Origin: Arthrobacter nitrophenolicus
Lineage (GTDB): Bacteria; Actinomycetota; Actinomycetes; Actinomycetales; Micrococcaceae
Direction: 5' to 3'
DNA length: 64,000 nucleotides
NCBI RefSeq assembly: GCF_000332815.1
Contig: NZ_AOFD01000016.1
Span: 19,140 to 83,139, forward strand
Position 1 is the stretch's first letter; every line of letters starts with the position of its first letter. The notes beneath the pieces are model-generated. The model did no database searches, was not told the DNA's origin, and saw only the letters and a list, made by a program, of their open reading frames with translations. Position numbers and translations under genes: made by a program. Of this stretch, positions 35,291 to 44,585 are shown piece after piece.

Positions 35291-35844
35291 GCTTAGTCCC
35301 GCTTTTTCGAATCGAAGAAGCGGATTGGGAAGATGCGTCCCTGCACCTACCAGATAGCGACTTCGGCGCGGAGATGGTTCGCGACTGGTTCAGTCTGTAC
35401 GGATTTCCGAGCCCCTTCGCCGGTATTGTTTTCGGCAATTTCAAGCTGGTTTAGCCCTCCGGCGACAATCGATGCCGGCGGGAGGGGCTGGCTCTTACTG
35501 GTCTCAGAAGAACGGCGCCTCACCATGACGCCGTGGAGAAAACAGAGCAGCCGGCAAAGAGCGATCAGTCGCCGCCGTTCGATGTCAAAGGCCGGAGCTA
35601 GCAGTGTCGTTTCTAAGCGCAAAGGTGCTTGCACAGGAATCGGAACTGGCGCTCCAGATTGGTGGCAGAGGGTCAAGTCGATGCACGCAGCCCATATAAG
35701 CTCCCCAGGGTCAAGGTCGCTTACATGTGATTCACCTTACGAGTTGGCCCCGACGGCCAAAATCAGACAGATTGCCGAAGTTTTGGATTGATTCGTACCC
35801 GCGTACCAGAGGCGTGTCTCATACGGCAGTACTAGTATGCCTGT
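35291..35844. promoter_or_regulatory. Divergent intergenic region permease / pmfR
   Basis: No gene is recognised. A -10-like TAGTAT (35833-35838) lies only 6 nt before the pmfR ATG, suggesting a leaderless pmfR transcript. Confidence 0.4.
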
Positions 35845-37257
35845 ATGGAGCCACAAGTGCTGACGGTCGGGGACCTTGTTACCGCTCAAAGCCTGGGTAC
35901 AAAGGTACTTGCAGGCGCGGCAGGCCTTGACCGGCAGGTTCTCTGGGCGCATAGCTGTGAGTTGAGCGATCCCGACCGGTGGCTCGGTCCGCATGAGCTA
36001 CTCATGACAGTGGGTTTGTGCGTTCCTCACAGTGCCGCTGAGCAACGGACTTTTATTGTCAAACTCGATGAGGCCGGCCTTGCCGGTGTTGCCTTGGGGG
36101 ATCACCCGAGTCTCCCTCCACTCACCCCGGAACTATACGAAGAAGCAGACAAACGTTCCTTCCCCGTGCTTCTTACGAACCATGCAACTCCCTTCGCTGC
36201 GATCGGGCGAACAGTTGCTGCTGCTACAGCCACCACACAGACCATGCAGGTACTCAAGCTCAGCAAGCTCTACCAGCTGTCCGCGTACGCCCGCACTGAC
36301 CCGGTACGGATGTTAAATGACTTGCAGGCTCTTCTAAGGGCTGGCCTCAGTGTCTTTGATGTGAAAACCGGGCTCGCAATTGTAGAGGGAGCACCGCTGG
36401 AATCCATGCCCACTTCCGCGCGGGAACGTACTTATGCCCTCCCGGGGGACAGTGATGCCCGGCTCATGATTTCGGAATTCCCAGGCGAAGAGGTGAGCAG
36501 TTTCCTGCTAATCCATGTCCTGCAGGTGATTGATGTCGCGTTGAGCCAACTATTGCGGTCACTTCGCCGCCGTTCCGAACGCTCAGCGCATATGCTGGCG
36601 TCCATCTTGGAAGGGCGTAGCCCCGACGGGATAGAAAATCTTCTGGGTACGGGCGGTACTTCGTCTGGGTATCAAGTCGTTGCAGTGGCATTGGGCGAGG
36701 GCGAGAAGGTAGCCCGGGCGGCGTCAATCAAGTCACTGGCAGTCCTGGCGGGCTCCGGAGGCAGCTCGTTCTTTATCCTGATGCCCGAGCAGAGCCGGAA
36801 TGACGTCCGGCAGCTGCTCAGCCGCCTCGACGTCCGGGCCGGAGCATCGTCAACATACCTTGATCTGCGGGATGCTAAAGCGGCAGCCGAGGAGGCCGTG
36901 AAGGTCTTCTCATCCGGTGGGATGAACGATCAGTGGATTGACTTCGCCGGAGTCCCCGTGTCGCTGCTTACTCGTTCTCGGAAGGAAGCATCGGCCGTAG
37001 TCCAACAGGTACTAGGTGGGCTCGCGGGTACAGATCCTAAATCGACTGCTCTGCGTGAAACACTCTTTGCGTTCCTTGCCAATGACCGCCGCTGGAATGA
37101 AACGGCAGCCGCTCTTGGCATCCACCGGCAAACTCTGTCCTATAGACTCACCCGAATCAAAGAGATTACAGGGCGAGATGTCGCGTCTTCAGCGGACCTA
37201 TCTGCCTTCTGGCTCGCGTTCCAAGCCTGGCCCTCTTACTCGACCATATCCGACTAG
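35845..37257 (+). CDS. pmfR: PucR-family transcriptional regulator PmfR
   Basis: A 470-residue regulator with an N-terminal PucR purine-catabolism-type sensor domain (LTVGDLVTAQSLGTKVLAGAAGLDRQVLWAH) and a C-terminal HTH_30 domain (RRWNETAAALGIHRQTLSYRLTRIKEITG, about residues 412-440). In pAO1 PmfR activates the purU-mabO-folD and mao/sad genes that turn methylaminobutyrate into succinate; its position facing the permease and purU operon here is the same. No Shine-Dalgarno precedes the ATG and a -10-like box lies just upstream, so translation may be leaderless. The inducer is not visible from sequence. Confidence 0.85.
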   Translation: MEPQVLTVGDLVTAQSLGTKVLAGAAGLDRQVLWAHSCELSDPDRWLGPHELLMTVGLCVPHSAAEQRTFIVKLDEAGLAGVALGDHPSLPPLTPELYEEADKRSFPVLLTNHATPFAAIGRTVAAATATTQTMQVLKLSKLYQLSAYARTDPVRMLNDLQALLRAGLSVFDVKTGLAIVEGAPLESMPTSARERTYALPGDSDARLMISEFPGEEVSSFLLIHVLQVIDVALSQLLRSLRRRSERSAHMLASILEGRSPDGIENLLGTGGTSSGYQVVAVALGEGEKVARAASIKSLAVLAGSGGSSFFILMPEQSRNDVRQLLSRLDVRAGASSTYLDLRDAKAAAEEAVKVFSSGGMNDQWIDFAGVPVSLLTRSRKEASAVVQQVLGGLAGTDPKSTALRETLFAFLANDRRWNETAAALGIHRQTLSYRLTRIKEITGRDVASSADLSAFWLAFQAWPSYSTISD

Positions 37258-38671
37258 GACCGCCGTCATCCGGCGGCTCCTTTCTTCAGACGGCTATCTG
37301 ACTGTCGTTTTGTACGGAGAAGCGATCCAAGGAATCACACAAACGGGACTCGTGTTTTTGGCTTTCCGTATCATGACTGCCGCCGCCGGAACGTTTAGTG
37401 TCGATGGACAGTGCTTGTCATGGATGTATGGCGCCCGTGAGCAGGAAGAATGGGGTCTAACCTTACTGGCCCGAGTCTCGATGCGCTAATCGGTGTCTTA
37501 CCCAGGTTTCGCGTGCCTAGCACAAGCTCCTGTGTCCCCATACACCCCTCGTCCACGAGCACGTGGTCTTGAGGAACAGAAAGGTTTCCACGATGACAGC
37601 CGCCATTCCGGAGGAACTTACCGTAAATCCCGGTGACAGTATCCCCACCTCAGGCCAGCACCCGTATCTGGCCCTTGAACCTGCCGGGTCTGGCTGCGAA
37701 GAGCACCCCTGCAGATTCTGCAACATTCCGGAAACTGATTGAGCTGGCAACGAAAGGAAGTTAACCGCCCAGCTGTTCCGGGCGATACCTTCCAAAGAAC
37801 CCGCGCGATACCGCAAGTGCTTTTCCCGTCCCCATTATCCGTGGGCAAACTCCGTTTGGCACTTGCGCGGGCGAAGCTGCGAAATGAGGGAATGCGGTTG
37901 GGCCGTCTTGTCTTCCGCTGGTCCTCGGTCTGTCCAAGGTGCAGACGCCACCGCAGAAAAATCAGCATTGACCGCGGTGGATGTCGCCGACGCTGCGGAC
38001 GCTCTTGGCGTCGGCGATGAATCCCTCCCCCACGCTTTCGGCACATGTTCTTTTAGCTATAACGCTGCAAGGGTCCGCCTTGCCGCTGCTGGCAGTCCGC
38101 CGATGAGTTCTACTTCCCGGGCCGGGCCGACGGAAAACCAGCCCACTTTGCTTCGCGCCGCGGAGGACATTCGGGTCCTGGCCTGTGCCAGAGCTAACCT
38201 CAGTGCCACACCTACTAACGCGCCCTCCTTTACTTTTCTTTGTTTCGATACAGCAAGAGCAGGAGACAAATTGGCTGGAACAGATCTGACGTGGCGTGAC
38301 TCGTCAAGCCTTGTGGCACTGCGTCCCGGTGTGTTCGAAACAGTGCCGCCCAAGGGGAATTCATAGGTAACTGGCGTGGCTTCTGTTCGCGCATGGACAT
38401 CTGCGGCCGTTCCTGTCCGATGCCTGGCAGAGCCCAAGACCTGGAGGCGGTAGGTTGGTCATGGTTCCCAGCCAACCCCATTGATCGTCGCTTGAGGGGT
38501 GGTTACACTCGACGCATTCTGTCTCGTGGCGGCCAAGTAACCCCACAAGAAGTCGATCCATCCAGAATAGAAATGCCATAGTGGAATGATGTCCTTTGTA
38601 TTCAGGGAAATGACCCGCACGTGTTCCGAGCCGCGCGAGAGATCGGCAGCTGTACGTTGACGCGCAGCGTC
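37258..38671. other. Long region with no confident gene
   Basis: About 1.4 kb between pmfR and the nboR stop. Apart from a possible 49-aa gene (37593-37742), no frame is recognised. Both strands around 37835-38440 carry open frames of 130-170 codons without family resemblance. A 10-bp inverted repeat (37984-37993 / 38008-38017) is embedded there. The stretch looks like decayed sequence. Confidence 0.45.
37593..37742 (+). CDS. Possible 49-aa protein with Cys-rich tail
   Basis: ATG 37593 preceded by AAAGG gives a 49-residue product starting MTAAIPEELTVNPGDSIP and ending with GCEEHPCRFCNIPETD. The CxxxxxCxxC spacing could bind a metal. Codon use is compatible with coding. I know of no homologue, so this is tentative. 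Confidence 0.3.
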   Translation: MTAAIPEELTVNPGDSIPTSGQHPYLALEPAGSGCEEHPCRFCNIPETD

Positions 38672-39268
38672 CTATAGAAGGCGACGCATCTGCTCGACAG
38701 TGTCGACGTCCTCGCCAGTAGATTCATCACTGCAATCAATAAGATCTACAAGCCAGGGTTTCTGGCGCAGAAAGCTCCTGGCTCCAGCATCACCCACTAC
38801 AGTGCTGGCTACTGCTGGCCGAAGTCTCACATCGATGAGCATTGGGTGACCTCGACGAAGCATCCCGAGGTTGTCTGGGGCTGCGTAAGCAGCCGAAGTG
38901 ATGCGTCCCGGCCGGTGCGAGACGAGGAGCCGGCTAACAGTGCGGACGGTAAGCCCTGGCTGATCTACGAGAGCCACGAGGATATGGTCGTCTGCATTGG
39001 CAGCAGCATCACCAATAAGGTAGGAACTTCCCATACCAGATGGCCATTTGTGGTTTACCAGCGTCCGATAGGGTTTAAGGTTGGCCCCGGCGCTGACCGC
39101 TTGTGCCTCTGCCCCAAGTACGACAACTACTTCGTGACAGCCGCCGGCAAGTAGATTGTCGGCGATGATTTCCACGAGGGGTCGTCCACGGTATGGCAAG
39201 AGTGCCTTGGGGCCACGTCCAAGACGTGTGCCGGCGCCGGCGGCCAGCAGCACACCCGTAACCTGCAC
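38672..39268 (-). CDS. nboR: Nicotine blue oxidoreductase / MocA-like nucleotidyltransferase family
   Basis: A 198-residue protein (GTG 39268; an ATG at 39313 would overlap the upstream gene by 17 nt). The N-terminal loop LLAAGAGTRLGRGPKALLPY and the later HILVALVDQPGL are the signature of MobA/MocA-type NTP transferases, enzymes that attach CMP or GMP to molybdopterin. The pAO1 homologue was reported as an NADPH-dependent reductase of nicotine blue, the pigment formed from 2,3,6-trihydroxypyridine. It closes the long minus-strand kdhL-to-nboR gene series. Both roles fit: KDH and NDH belong to a family using the cytosine dinucleotide cofactor, and the ring pathway makes the pigment precursor. 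Confidence 0.8.
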   Translation of the reverse strand: MQVTGVLLAAGAGTRLGRGPKALLPYRGRPLVEIIADNLLAGGCHEVVVVLGAEAQAVSAGANLKPYRTLVNHKWPSGMGSSYLIGDAAANADDHILVALVDQPGLTVRTVSRLLVSHRPGRITSAAYAAPDNLGMLRRGHPMLIDVRLRPAVASTVVGDAGARSFLRQKPWLVDLIDCSDESTGEDVDTVEQMRRLL

Positions 39269-39296
39269 CAAATCCGTGTTCTCCAACGTGAGGTTC

Positions 39297-39656
39297 CTAT
39301 TCTTCGCGTTCAAAAACCTTCAAATCCCAGTGACTGGTGCGAGCCTGACGCAGCCGATAGTCAGTGCAAATAATCAGCTTCCTCTCGCCCAACCCATCCT
39401 GACGGATCCAGATAATGCCAAGGGAAGGAGCGCTGGTGTCCACCACGCCGGAGTAGCGTAAGGTGTCATCTTCCGACACATGGATCCGGTCGCCCTGCCC
39501 CAACATCCGCAAATCAAATAGCTGGGTTTCGTCGAAGTCACCCGGTGCTTGGGTTTCTGGGGATTTCGAAACCAAGATGGTCTTGTTTTCTACCGAGGTC
39601 TGCCAAGATGAGCTGCCTTCAGAAGATTGGGCTGCGAACCCTTTCTTGTTGCCCAT
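39297..39656 (-). CDS. Hypothetical protein (119 aa) in cox/nbo operon
   Basis: Start ATG 39656 (MGNKKGFAAQSSEGSSSW) lies 3 nt after the coxF stop, so the two are coupled. The rest is beta-rich with an IHVSEDDTLRYSGVVDTSAP segment and a charged C-terminus, suggesting a small barrel. No family is recognised. Its fixed place between coxF and nboR suggests a role in maturation of the molybdenum hydroxylases or control of their products. The intact frame supports it as a real gene. Confidence 0.6.
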   Translation of the reverse strand: MGNKKGFAAQSSEGSSSWQTSVENKTILVSKSPETQAPGDFDETQLFDLRMLGQGDRIHVSEDDTLRYSGVVDTSAPSLGIIWIRQDGLGERKLIICTDYRLRQARTSHWDLKVFEREE

Positions 39657-39658
39657 AG

Positions 39659-40792
39659 CTAGGCCGGGTCCGAGTGCACTGCGCCAGCGGAATCGCGGAG
39701 TGGGCGGCCAGTCCCCTGCCAACGCTTGGCGATTATTTCTGCCACGATCGACACCGCTGTTTCCTCTGGCGTTCGTCCGCCGAGATCAAGTCCTATTGGA
39801 CTATGAAGTTCGGCGATTTGTGGCTCGAGTACTCCAGCCTCAAGGAGCCGGTTTAGCCGGTCATCATGCGTCTTCCGAGAGCCCATCGCACCTATGTAGG
39901 AGGGCTTTGATGGGCCTTCCAGCCGCAGGGCGATATCTAGGACTGGGACGTCGAACTTAGGGTCATGGGTCAGAACACAGATGACAGTGCGGTTGTCCAC
40001 CTTTCCCTTCGCCACTTCTTCCTGAAGGTAAACGTGGGGCCACGATACGATTACCTCATCGGCCCCAGGAAAACGCGCCGTAGTGGCAAACACTGGACGA
40101 GCATCGCAGACCGTCACATTGAACCCGACCATTGACCCAGCCCGCGCGACTGCCGCGGCAAAGTCAATGGCCCCGAAGATGATCATTCTGGGCTTCGGCT
40201 GGTAGGAAGAAACAAAGACCTTTGTGCCGGTTTCCATCCGCTCTCCACTGGGGCCGTACGTGATCACTTTGGATTCGCCGGAGGCAAGCACCCCTCTAGC
40301 ATCGTCGGCCACCGCATGATCCAGCATGGCACTGCCAAGGGTTCCGGAAGCGTGGGTTGGCCAAACTACGAGCCGCTTTCCCAGCATTTCTGCCTGGTCA
40401 TGTTCCACCACGGTCGCGGTAGCAACCGGGTTACCTACCTGAACGTCCTGAATGACAGTCCTTATATCGGGATAACTTTCGTCGGTAACTCGTTCAACGA
40501 AGACGTCGATTATTCCGCCACAGGTTAAACCCACTGCTACGGCGTCATCGTCGCTATACCCAAACCGTTGCAATACCGGGGTACCGCCTTCGATTACGTC
40601 CTGGGCAATTTGGTAAACAGCCCCCTCAACGCAGCCGCCGGAAACTGAACCGACGGCCTCCCCCGCGGTGCTAACAGCCATTGCTGCGCCCGCTGGCCGG
40701 GGGGCCGATTTTGACGTGCTGACCACTGTAGCGAGTGCGAAGGTTTCTCCGCGCATCGTCCACTGTGCTACTGCTTCAATAACTTCACGCAT
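39659..40792 (-). CDS. coxF: XdhC/CoxF-family molybdenum-enzyme maturation factor
   Basis: A 377-residue protein. The N-terminal XdhC_CoxI domain shows FALATVVSTSKSAPRPAGAAMAV and VGSVSGGCVEGAVY; the C-terminal Rossmann-like part has PRMIIFGAIDFAAAVARAG, then VICVLTHDPKFDVPVL and SYIGAMGSRKT. XdhC/CoxF proteins bind and protect molybdenum cofactor, promote its sulfuration and insert it into xanthine-oxidase-family enzymes; here the clients would be KDH and NDH. The start overlaps the coxE stop by 8 nt. Intact and of normal length. Confidence 0.85.
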   Translation of the reverse strand: MREVIEAVAQWTMRGETFALATVVSTSKSAPRPAGAAMAVSTAGEAVGSVSGGCVEGAVYQIAQDVIEGGTPVLQRFGYSDDDAVAVGLTCGGIIDVFVERVTDESYPDIRTVIQDVQVGNPVATATVVEHDQAEMLGKRLVVWPTHASGTLGSAMLDHAVADDARGVLASGESKVITYGPSGERMETGTKVFVSSYQPKPRMIIFGAIDFAAAVARAGSMVGFNVTVCDARPVFATTARFPGADEVIVSWPHVYLQEEVAKGKVDNRTVICVLTHDPKFDVPVLDIALRLEGPSKPSYIGAMGSRKTHDDRLNRLLEAGVLEPQIAELHSPIGLDLGGRTPEETAVSIVAEIIAKRWQGTGRPLRDSAGAVHSDPA

Positions 40793-41873
40793 GTGCTATC
40801 CGATCTGCTAGGTCCCTAAAGGCGGCCATGGTGTGGCCTGCGACCAAGGCATCGACGTGCGGAAGAACGGCCTTGATGCCGCTCTGTAGGGGTTCATATC
40901 CGGGCTTGCCACGGTGGGGATTGGACCAGATGACACAGTGCGCCAAGCTATGGAGGCGGGCAACCTGGTGGGCCAGCTCCCCTGGATCCCCGCGTTCCCA
41001 CCCGTCGCTGGCGATCACTACCACAGACCCTCTTAGCATTGCGTGTTGTCCCCACAAGGTGATGAAGGCCTGTAGGGCTTCCCCCAGTCGCGTGCCTCCG
41101 GACCAATCCGGCACGACGAAACCTGCGTCCAACAATGCGACCTCTGGATCCGGATGCTGTAAGGCCGACGTCACTCTGGTAAGTCGTGTGCCGATAGAAA
41201 ATACTTCTGTCGTGTCCGCGCCATCTAAAAGCCGGTGACCGAAGCGAAGAAAACTGTCAGCGTAGGCTTCCATCGATCCCGAAACATCCACGATCAGGAC
41301 GACTCGGCGTGACTTTTTCGTTCGGTGGCGATACTGCAGCTGGCCTGGTTCGCCGCCTCGTTTTAGGTGGTCTCGAACAGTGTGTGCCGGATCGATGCGC
41401 TTGTGGCGATGGGTCCGCTTGTAACGCGCCCTTCTCAGCGGTGGTCTAATAGGCAGAGCAGCAAAGGCCTCCGCAAGATACCTCTTTTCCTCAGCAGACA
41501 TCAGGGCTACATCCCGATGCTGCAGGGCTTCGTCCTTGCTAGCCAGTGCAATTTGCTGCTCGAGTTCTGACTGGGGGCTGTCGCCGTCTGCTGCGTCTGG
41601 CAGGCTGGCCTCCTGTCTCTCCGAAAAGGGCACAGGTACTGGAGGCTCGGATGAAAACCACAAGCGAAACGTCTGGTCGTAAGTCTCGAAGTCATCCCTG
41701 CTCCTACACAACGTCGCGCGTCCGGCCCAGAAGACCTCGCTGCGGCGTTGGAGATTGAGAACGCTCAGAGCCTCGAGGTAAAGCCGGGCCTGTTCGGCCC
41801 CTATGGCCATCCCCTCATCTCTGAGAGCACCTACGAAGCCATAGAAGATCGTCAAACCTATTTGTGAAGACAT
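40785..41873 (-). CDS. coxE: CoxE-type VWA-domain protein
   Basis: About 362 residues. The C-terminal half is a von Willebrand A domain with a MIDAS motif DVSGSM (in VVLIVDVSGSMEAYADSF) and later VVIASDGWERGDPGELA. The N-terminal half is the helical CoxE region. CoxE works with the MoxR ATPase CoxD in assembling the active-site metal centre of CO dehydrogenase-type Mo hydroxylases. In-frame GTG codons at 41882 and 41876 are alternative starts; ATG 41873 is best spaced from GGGAA. It is coupled to coxF by an 8-nt overlap and follows coxD closely. Confidence 0.8.
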   Translation of the reverse strand: MSSQIGLTIFYGFVGALRDEGMAIGAEQARLYLEALSVLNLQRRSEVFWAGRATLCRSRDDFETYDQTFRLWFSSEPPVPVPFSERQEASLPDAADGDSPQSELEQQIALASKDEALQHRDVALMSAEEKRYLAEAFAALPIRPPLRRARYKRTHRHKRIDPAHTVRDHLKRGGEPGQLQYRHRTKKSRRVVLIVDVSGSMEAYADSFLRFGHRLLDGADTTEVFSIGTRLTRVTSALQHPDPEVALLDAGFVVPDWSGGTRLGEALQAFITLWGQHAMLRGSVVVIASDGWERGDPGELAHQVARLHSLAHCVIWSNPHRGKPGYEPLQSGIKAVLPHVDALVAGHTMAAFRDLADRIAHA

Positions 41874-41891
41874 CACAATCACAATTCCCGG

Positions 41892-42784
41892 TCAGGTAGG
41901 GAAGATGGTTCTCAAGGTGCTCAAGATAAGCTCCCGGTCGTCTTGGTCTTTGCAGAGGGCACCAATCGTCAAGCCAGCACTGTCGGAGTTAATGTCACTT
42001 CCGCCAAGGCGGTCCAAGGCCTGGGCCCAGTCAAGCGCCTCCGCTACCCCGGGAGAACGTCGCAAGCGCCCTTCATTGCGCAGGGACTGGACTACGTCAA
42101 CCACCTGCTGCGCTAGCTTCTCATCGACGCCGGGAAGCCGCGTCTTGATGATTTCCAACTCACGGGCCGGTTCTGGGTGGTCTATCCAATGGAAGTAGCA
42201 CCGCCGTTTCAAAGCCTCGTGTAACTCACGCGTCCGGTTCGACGTTAGGATCACGATGGGTGGAACACTCGCGGTGATGGTACCCAACTCAGGAATTGAT
42301 ATTTGGTTTGACGCAAGCACCTCCAAGAGGAAGGCCTCAAACTCATCGTCCGCCCGGTCAACCTCATCGATGAGCAGAACGGCCGGCCCGCCTTGCAAGG
42401 CACGAAGAATCGGGCGGGGAAGTAGGAACCGCTCCGTGTATAGGGACTGCTCCAGTTGCTCCGCATTCGTTGTCGAATTTGCTGCCTCTAGTGACCGCAG
42501 GTGCAGAATCTGACGTGAAAAGTCCCAATCATAGAGCGCCTGGGTCGATTCGATGCCCTCGTAACACTGCAGCCGGATCAACGGGATCGCGAGCATCTTG
42601 CTAAAGCTTCAGCCAGCGACGTTTTGCCCGTTCCTGGAGCACCCTCGACAAGCAACGGCTTATTCATAGCAACAGATAAGAAGACGGTGGTGGACAAGCC
42701 CTCGTCAGCCAAGTAGTTGACAGCCTTGAGCCGCGCGGCCATCTCTCCGGGGCTTTCTGGCTTGATCACTTTGTCGTTGCTCAT
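41892..42784 (-). CDS. coxD: CoxD-type MoxR AAA+ ATPase (frameshifted)
   Basis: About 297 residues after correction. Walker A is GAPGTGKTSLAEALA (residues about 49-63) and Walker B VLLIDEVDRADDEF, with sensor TSNRTRELHEALKRRCYFHW, the MoxR/CoxD arrangement. In CO dehydrogenase CoxD is a chaperone-like ATPase needed for the mature metal site. The frame breaks at about 42599, in a TT on the plus strand (AA in the gene): one missing A restores AKMLAIPLIRLQCYEG. It is followed at once by coxE, its usual partner, and preceded by the omega-amidase gene. Confidence 0.8.
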
Positions 42785-42981
42785 TGTTCGCCTTGCTAAT
42801 CGTTTGAGAGGTTGTGCATTCTGGCTCTCCGCAGTGACTACGTATGTCGTAACGGATACCGCTGGTAGACGGCCGCTATGCCGTGCACGAGCGTAAGATC
42901 AGCCGGTTCCGGGATGTCCCCCCTGTATCAAAAGGCAGGACATCCCGAAGCCGAGAACATCAGCTCGGACTGAACCCTTTG

Positions 42982-43863
42982 CTATTCCTGCAAGTTGCTC
43001 GCGATCATCGTCTTGCCTTTAACAACCCAGATATCTGCCCGCTGGTCGTTCAGGACTGGGAAGGAACTTCGCATTTCATTCAGCGAATCGAGATCCAGAC
43101 TGGCGTGGAGAACGGTTTCCTCTCTCTCCGCCTGGGTCAGGATGTTTCCGTTGCCATCCACAATCTGACTGTGTCCACCCAACTCTATGCTCTGGTCAGC
43201 CCCCGTCATATTGCACTGAATGACGAAGGATTGGTTTTCGATTGCTCGAGCGCGACCCAGAGTCTGCCAGTGCTGAATGCGCGACAGGGGCCAGCACGCT
43301 GGTATCACATTCAGTGCCGTACCCTCAGCTGACATATGCCGATACAGTTCGGGGAAGCGAAGATCGTAGCAAGTGCTGAGTCCAGTGATGGCGGTGCCTC
43401 GTTCTGTCTGCACCTCGAGAATCGCGGGCTCATCGCCCGCTGCTATCAGCTTTGGTTCTCCATCGGAAAACCCAAAGCGGTGGATCTTCTTATACGTTGC
43501 CCGGAGGGATCCGGCCGGGTCAAAAAGAACGGACGTATTCCACATGCCAGAAGCCGCGTTGCTGTGCTCCGTCACCATGAAAGAGCCGGCATGCAACCAG
43601 GCTTTCTTTTCCGTGGCCACTTCGGACAGGAAGGTAAACACCTCACTTTGCAGCGAGACAGCGTTCTGTCGCCAGGTGTCGTAGGAAAACCCGCCATGAA
43701 GCCACAGTTCAGGCAGAACGATGAGGTCCGCTTCGCCAATGCCAGAAATCAAGCCCTGGGTACGCGAAATCCTGTCCTCGAGCAGTTCTGCCGAGTCGAA
43801 TCTCACCTGAACAGCCGCTACATCAAGCTGCCCCCTATTTGGTGCTACTTCGCGCACATCCAT
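42982..43863 (-). CDS. nit: Nitrilase-superfamily omega-amidase
   Basis: A 293-residue carbon-nitrogen hydrolase. The catalytic triad is visible: Glu in IVLPELWLHGG, Lys in ATYKKIHRFGFSDG and Cys in STCYDLRFPELYRH. Start ATG 43863 lies 5 nt after the coxG stop; the frame extends further up but overlaps coxG. In pAO1 the homologue hydrolyses alpha-ketoglutaramate, the product of pyridine-ring breakdown, to 2-oxoglutarate and ammonia. Its place within the ring-degradation genes agrees. Frame intact. Confidence 0.85.
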   Translation of the reverse strand: MDVREVAPNRGQLDVAAVQVRFDSAELLEDRISRTQGLISGIGEADLIVLPELWLHGGFSYDTWRQNAVSLQSEVFTFLSEVATEKKAWLHAGSFMVTEHSNAASGMWNTSVLFDPAGSLRATYKKIHRFGFSDGEPKLIAAGDEPAILEVQTERGTAITGLSTCYDLRFPELYRHMSAEGTALNVIPACWPLSRIQHWQTLGRARAIENQSFVIQCNMTGADQSIELGGHSQIVDGNGNILTQAEREETVLHASLDLDSLNEMRSSFPVLNDQRADIWVVKGKTMIASNLQE

Positions 43864-43868
43864 CAGGT

Positions 43869-44573
43869 TCAAGACTTTCGGTTGCTTCCGGCTGCAACAC
43901 CGGCAGCGAAGACCGCAATCAGTGCAGCTACGACAGAAACAATTGCGGGCAGCCATTGTCCGGCTGCGGGGATCTCCATCTGGGGGCCCTTTTTGGCAGC
44001 CCGCGTGTCCTTCGCCAGCTTGATGAGGTCCAGTGCTTCGGGTTCTGCCTGCGAAGGCTGCCTTAGTTCTTTTCCTTGGCCTCCTTCAGTCTTTGAGAGC
44101 TCAGTGGATGCTCCGCTGGTGGACTCGCCCCCTGAAGTCATCTCCACGGCCAACCTTTGAGCGAAGACTCCGAGGATGGCGGTCGCCGCTTCATTGATCA
44201 CACCTCGCCCGAACTGGGCGATTTTTCCGGTCATGTCCAGCTCGGTCTGAACGATAACGGTTGCGCCATTGGCTTCCGGCTCAAGCCGGGCGGTAATGGT
44301 CGCCGACATATTCCCTTGCCCGCGGGCATCCTTCGCACGGGCCTGGATTACTGCGCGCCGACCCTTTTCATCGACCTCAATAAAGCGGGCGACGCCTACA
44401 TACTCGGCCGTGATGGGCCCCACCTTGATTTTTGCCTTACCCTCGTACTCATCACCATCAACGCTGGTGATGGAGGCTCCGGGAAGCATGGGGGCGATTC
44501 GCTGCAAGTCCAGCAGTACCGGCCACGCCTCCTCCGGTGGGACGGGCACGGTGAAAGTGTTGGTCATCTCCAT
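43869..44573 (-). CDS. coxG: CoxG-family protein (SRPBCC, membrane-anchored)
   Basis: A 234-residue protein. Residues 1-150 form a CoxG/SRPBCC domain (FTVPVPPEEAWPVLLDLQRIAPMLPGA; KAKIKVGPITAEYVGVARF). A Ser/Glu-rich linker follows, then a single C-terminal membrane segment (LPAIVSVVAALIAVFAAGVAAG) with a basic tail. CoxG recruits CO dehydrogenase to the cytoplasmic membrane in carboxydotrophs; here it could dock KDH or NDH near the respiratory chain. It lies between dhph and nit with short gaps, in the same operon. Confidence 0.85.
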   Translation of the reverse strand: MEMTNTFTVPVPPEEAWPVLLDLQRIAPMLPGASITSVDGDEYEGKAKIKVGPITAEYVGVARFIEVDEKGRRAVIQARAKDARGQGNMSATITARLEPEANGATVIVQTELDMTGKIAQFGRGVINEAATAILGVFAQRLAVEMTSGGESTSGASTELSKTEGGQGKELRQPSQAEPEALDLIKLAKDTRAAKKGPQMEIPAAGQWLPAIVSVVAALIAVFAAGVAAGSNRKS

Positions 44574-44585
44574 GATGGTTTTTCC

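Noticed and set aside
37863..38366. 167-codon open frame on the plus strand after pmfR
   Set aside because: Ala/Ser/Arg-rich composition typical of a shadow or chance frame in G+C-rich DNA; opposite-strand frames overlap it equally well.
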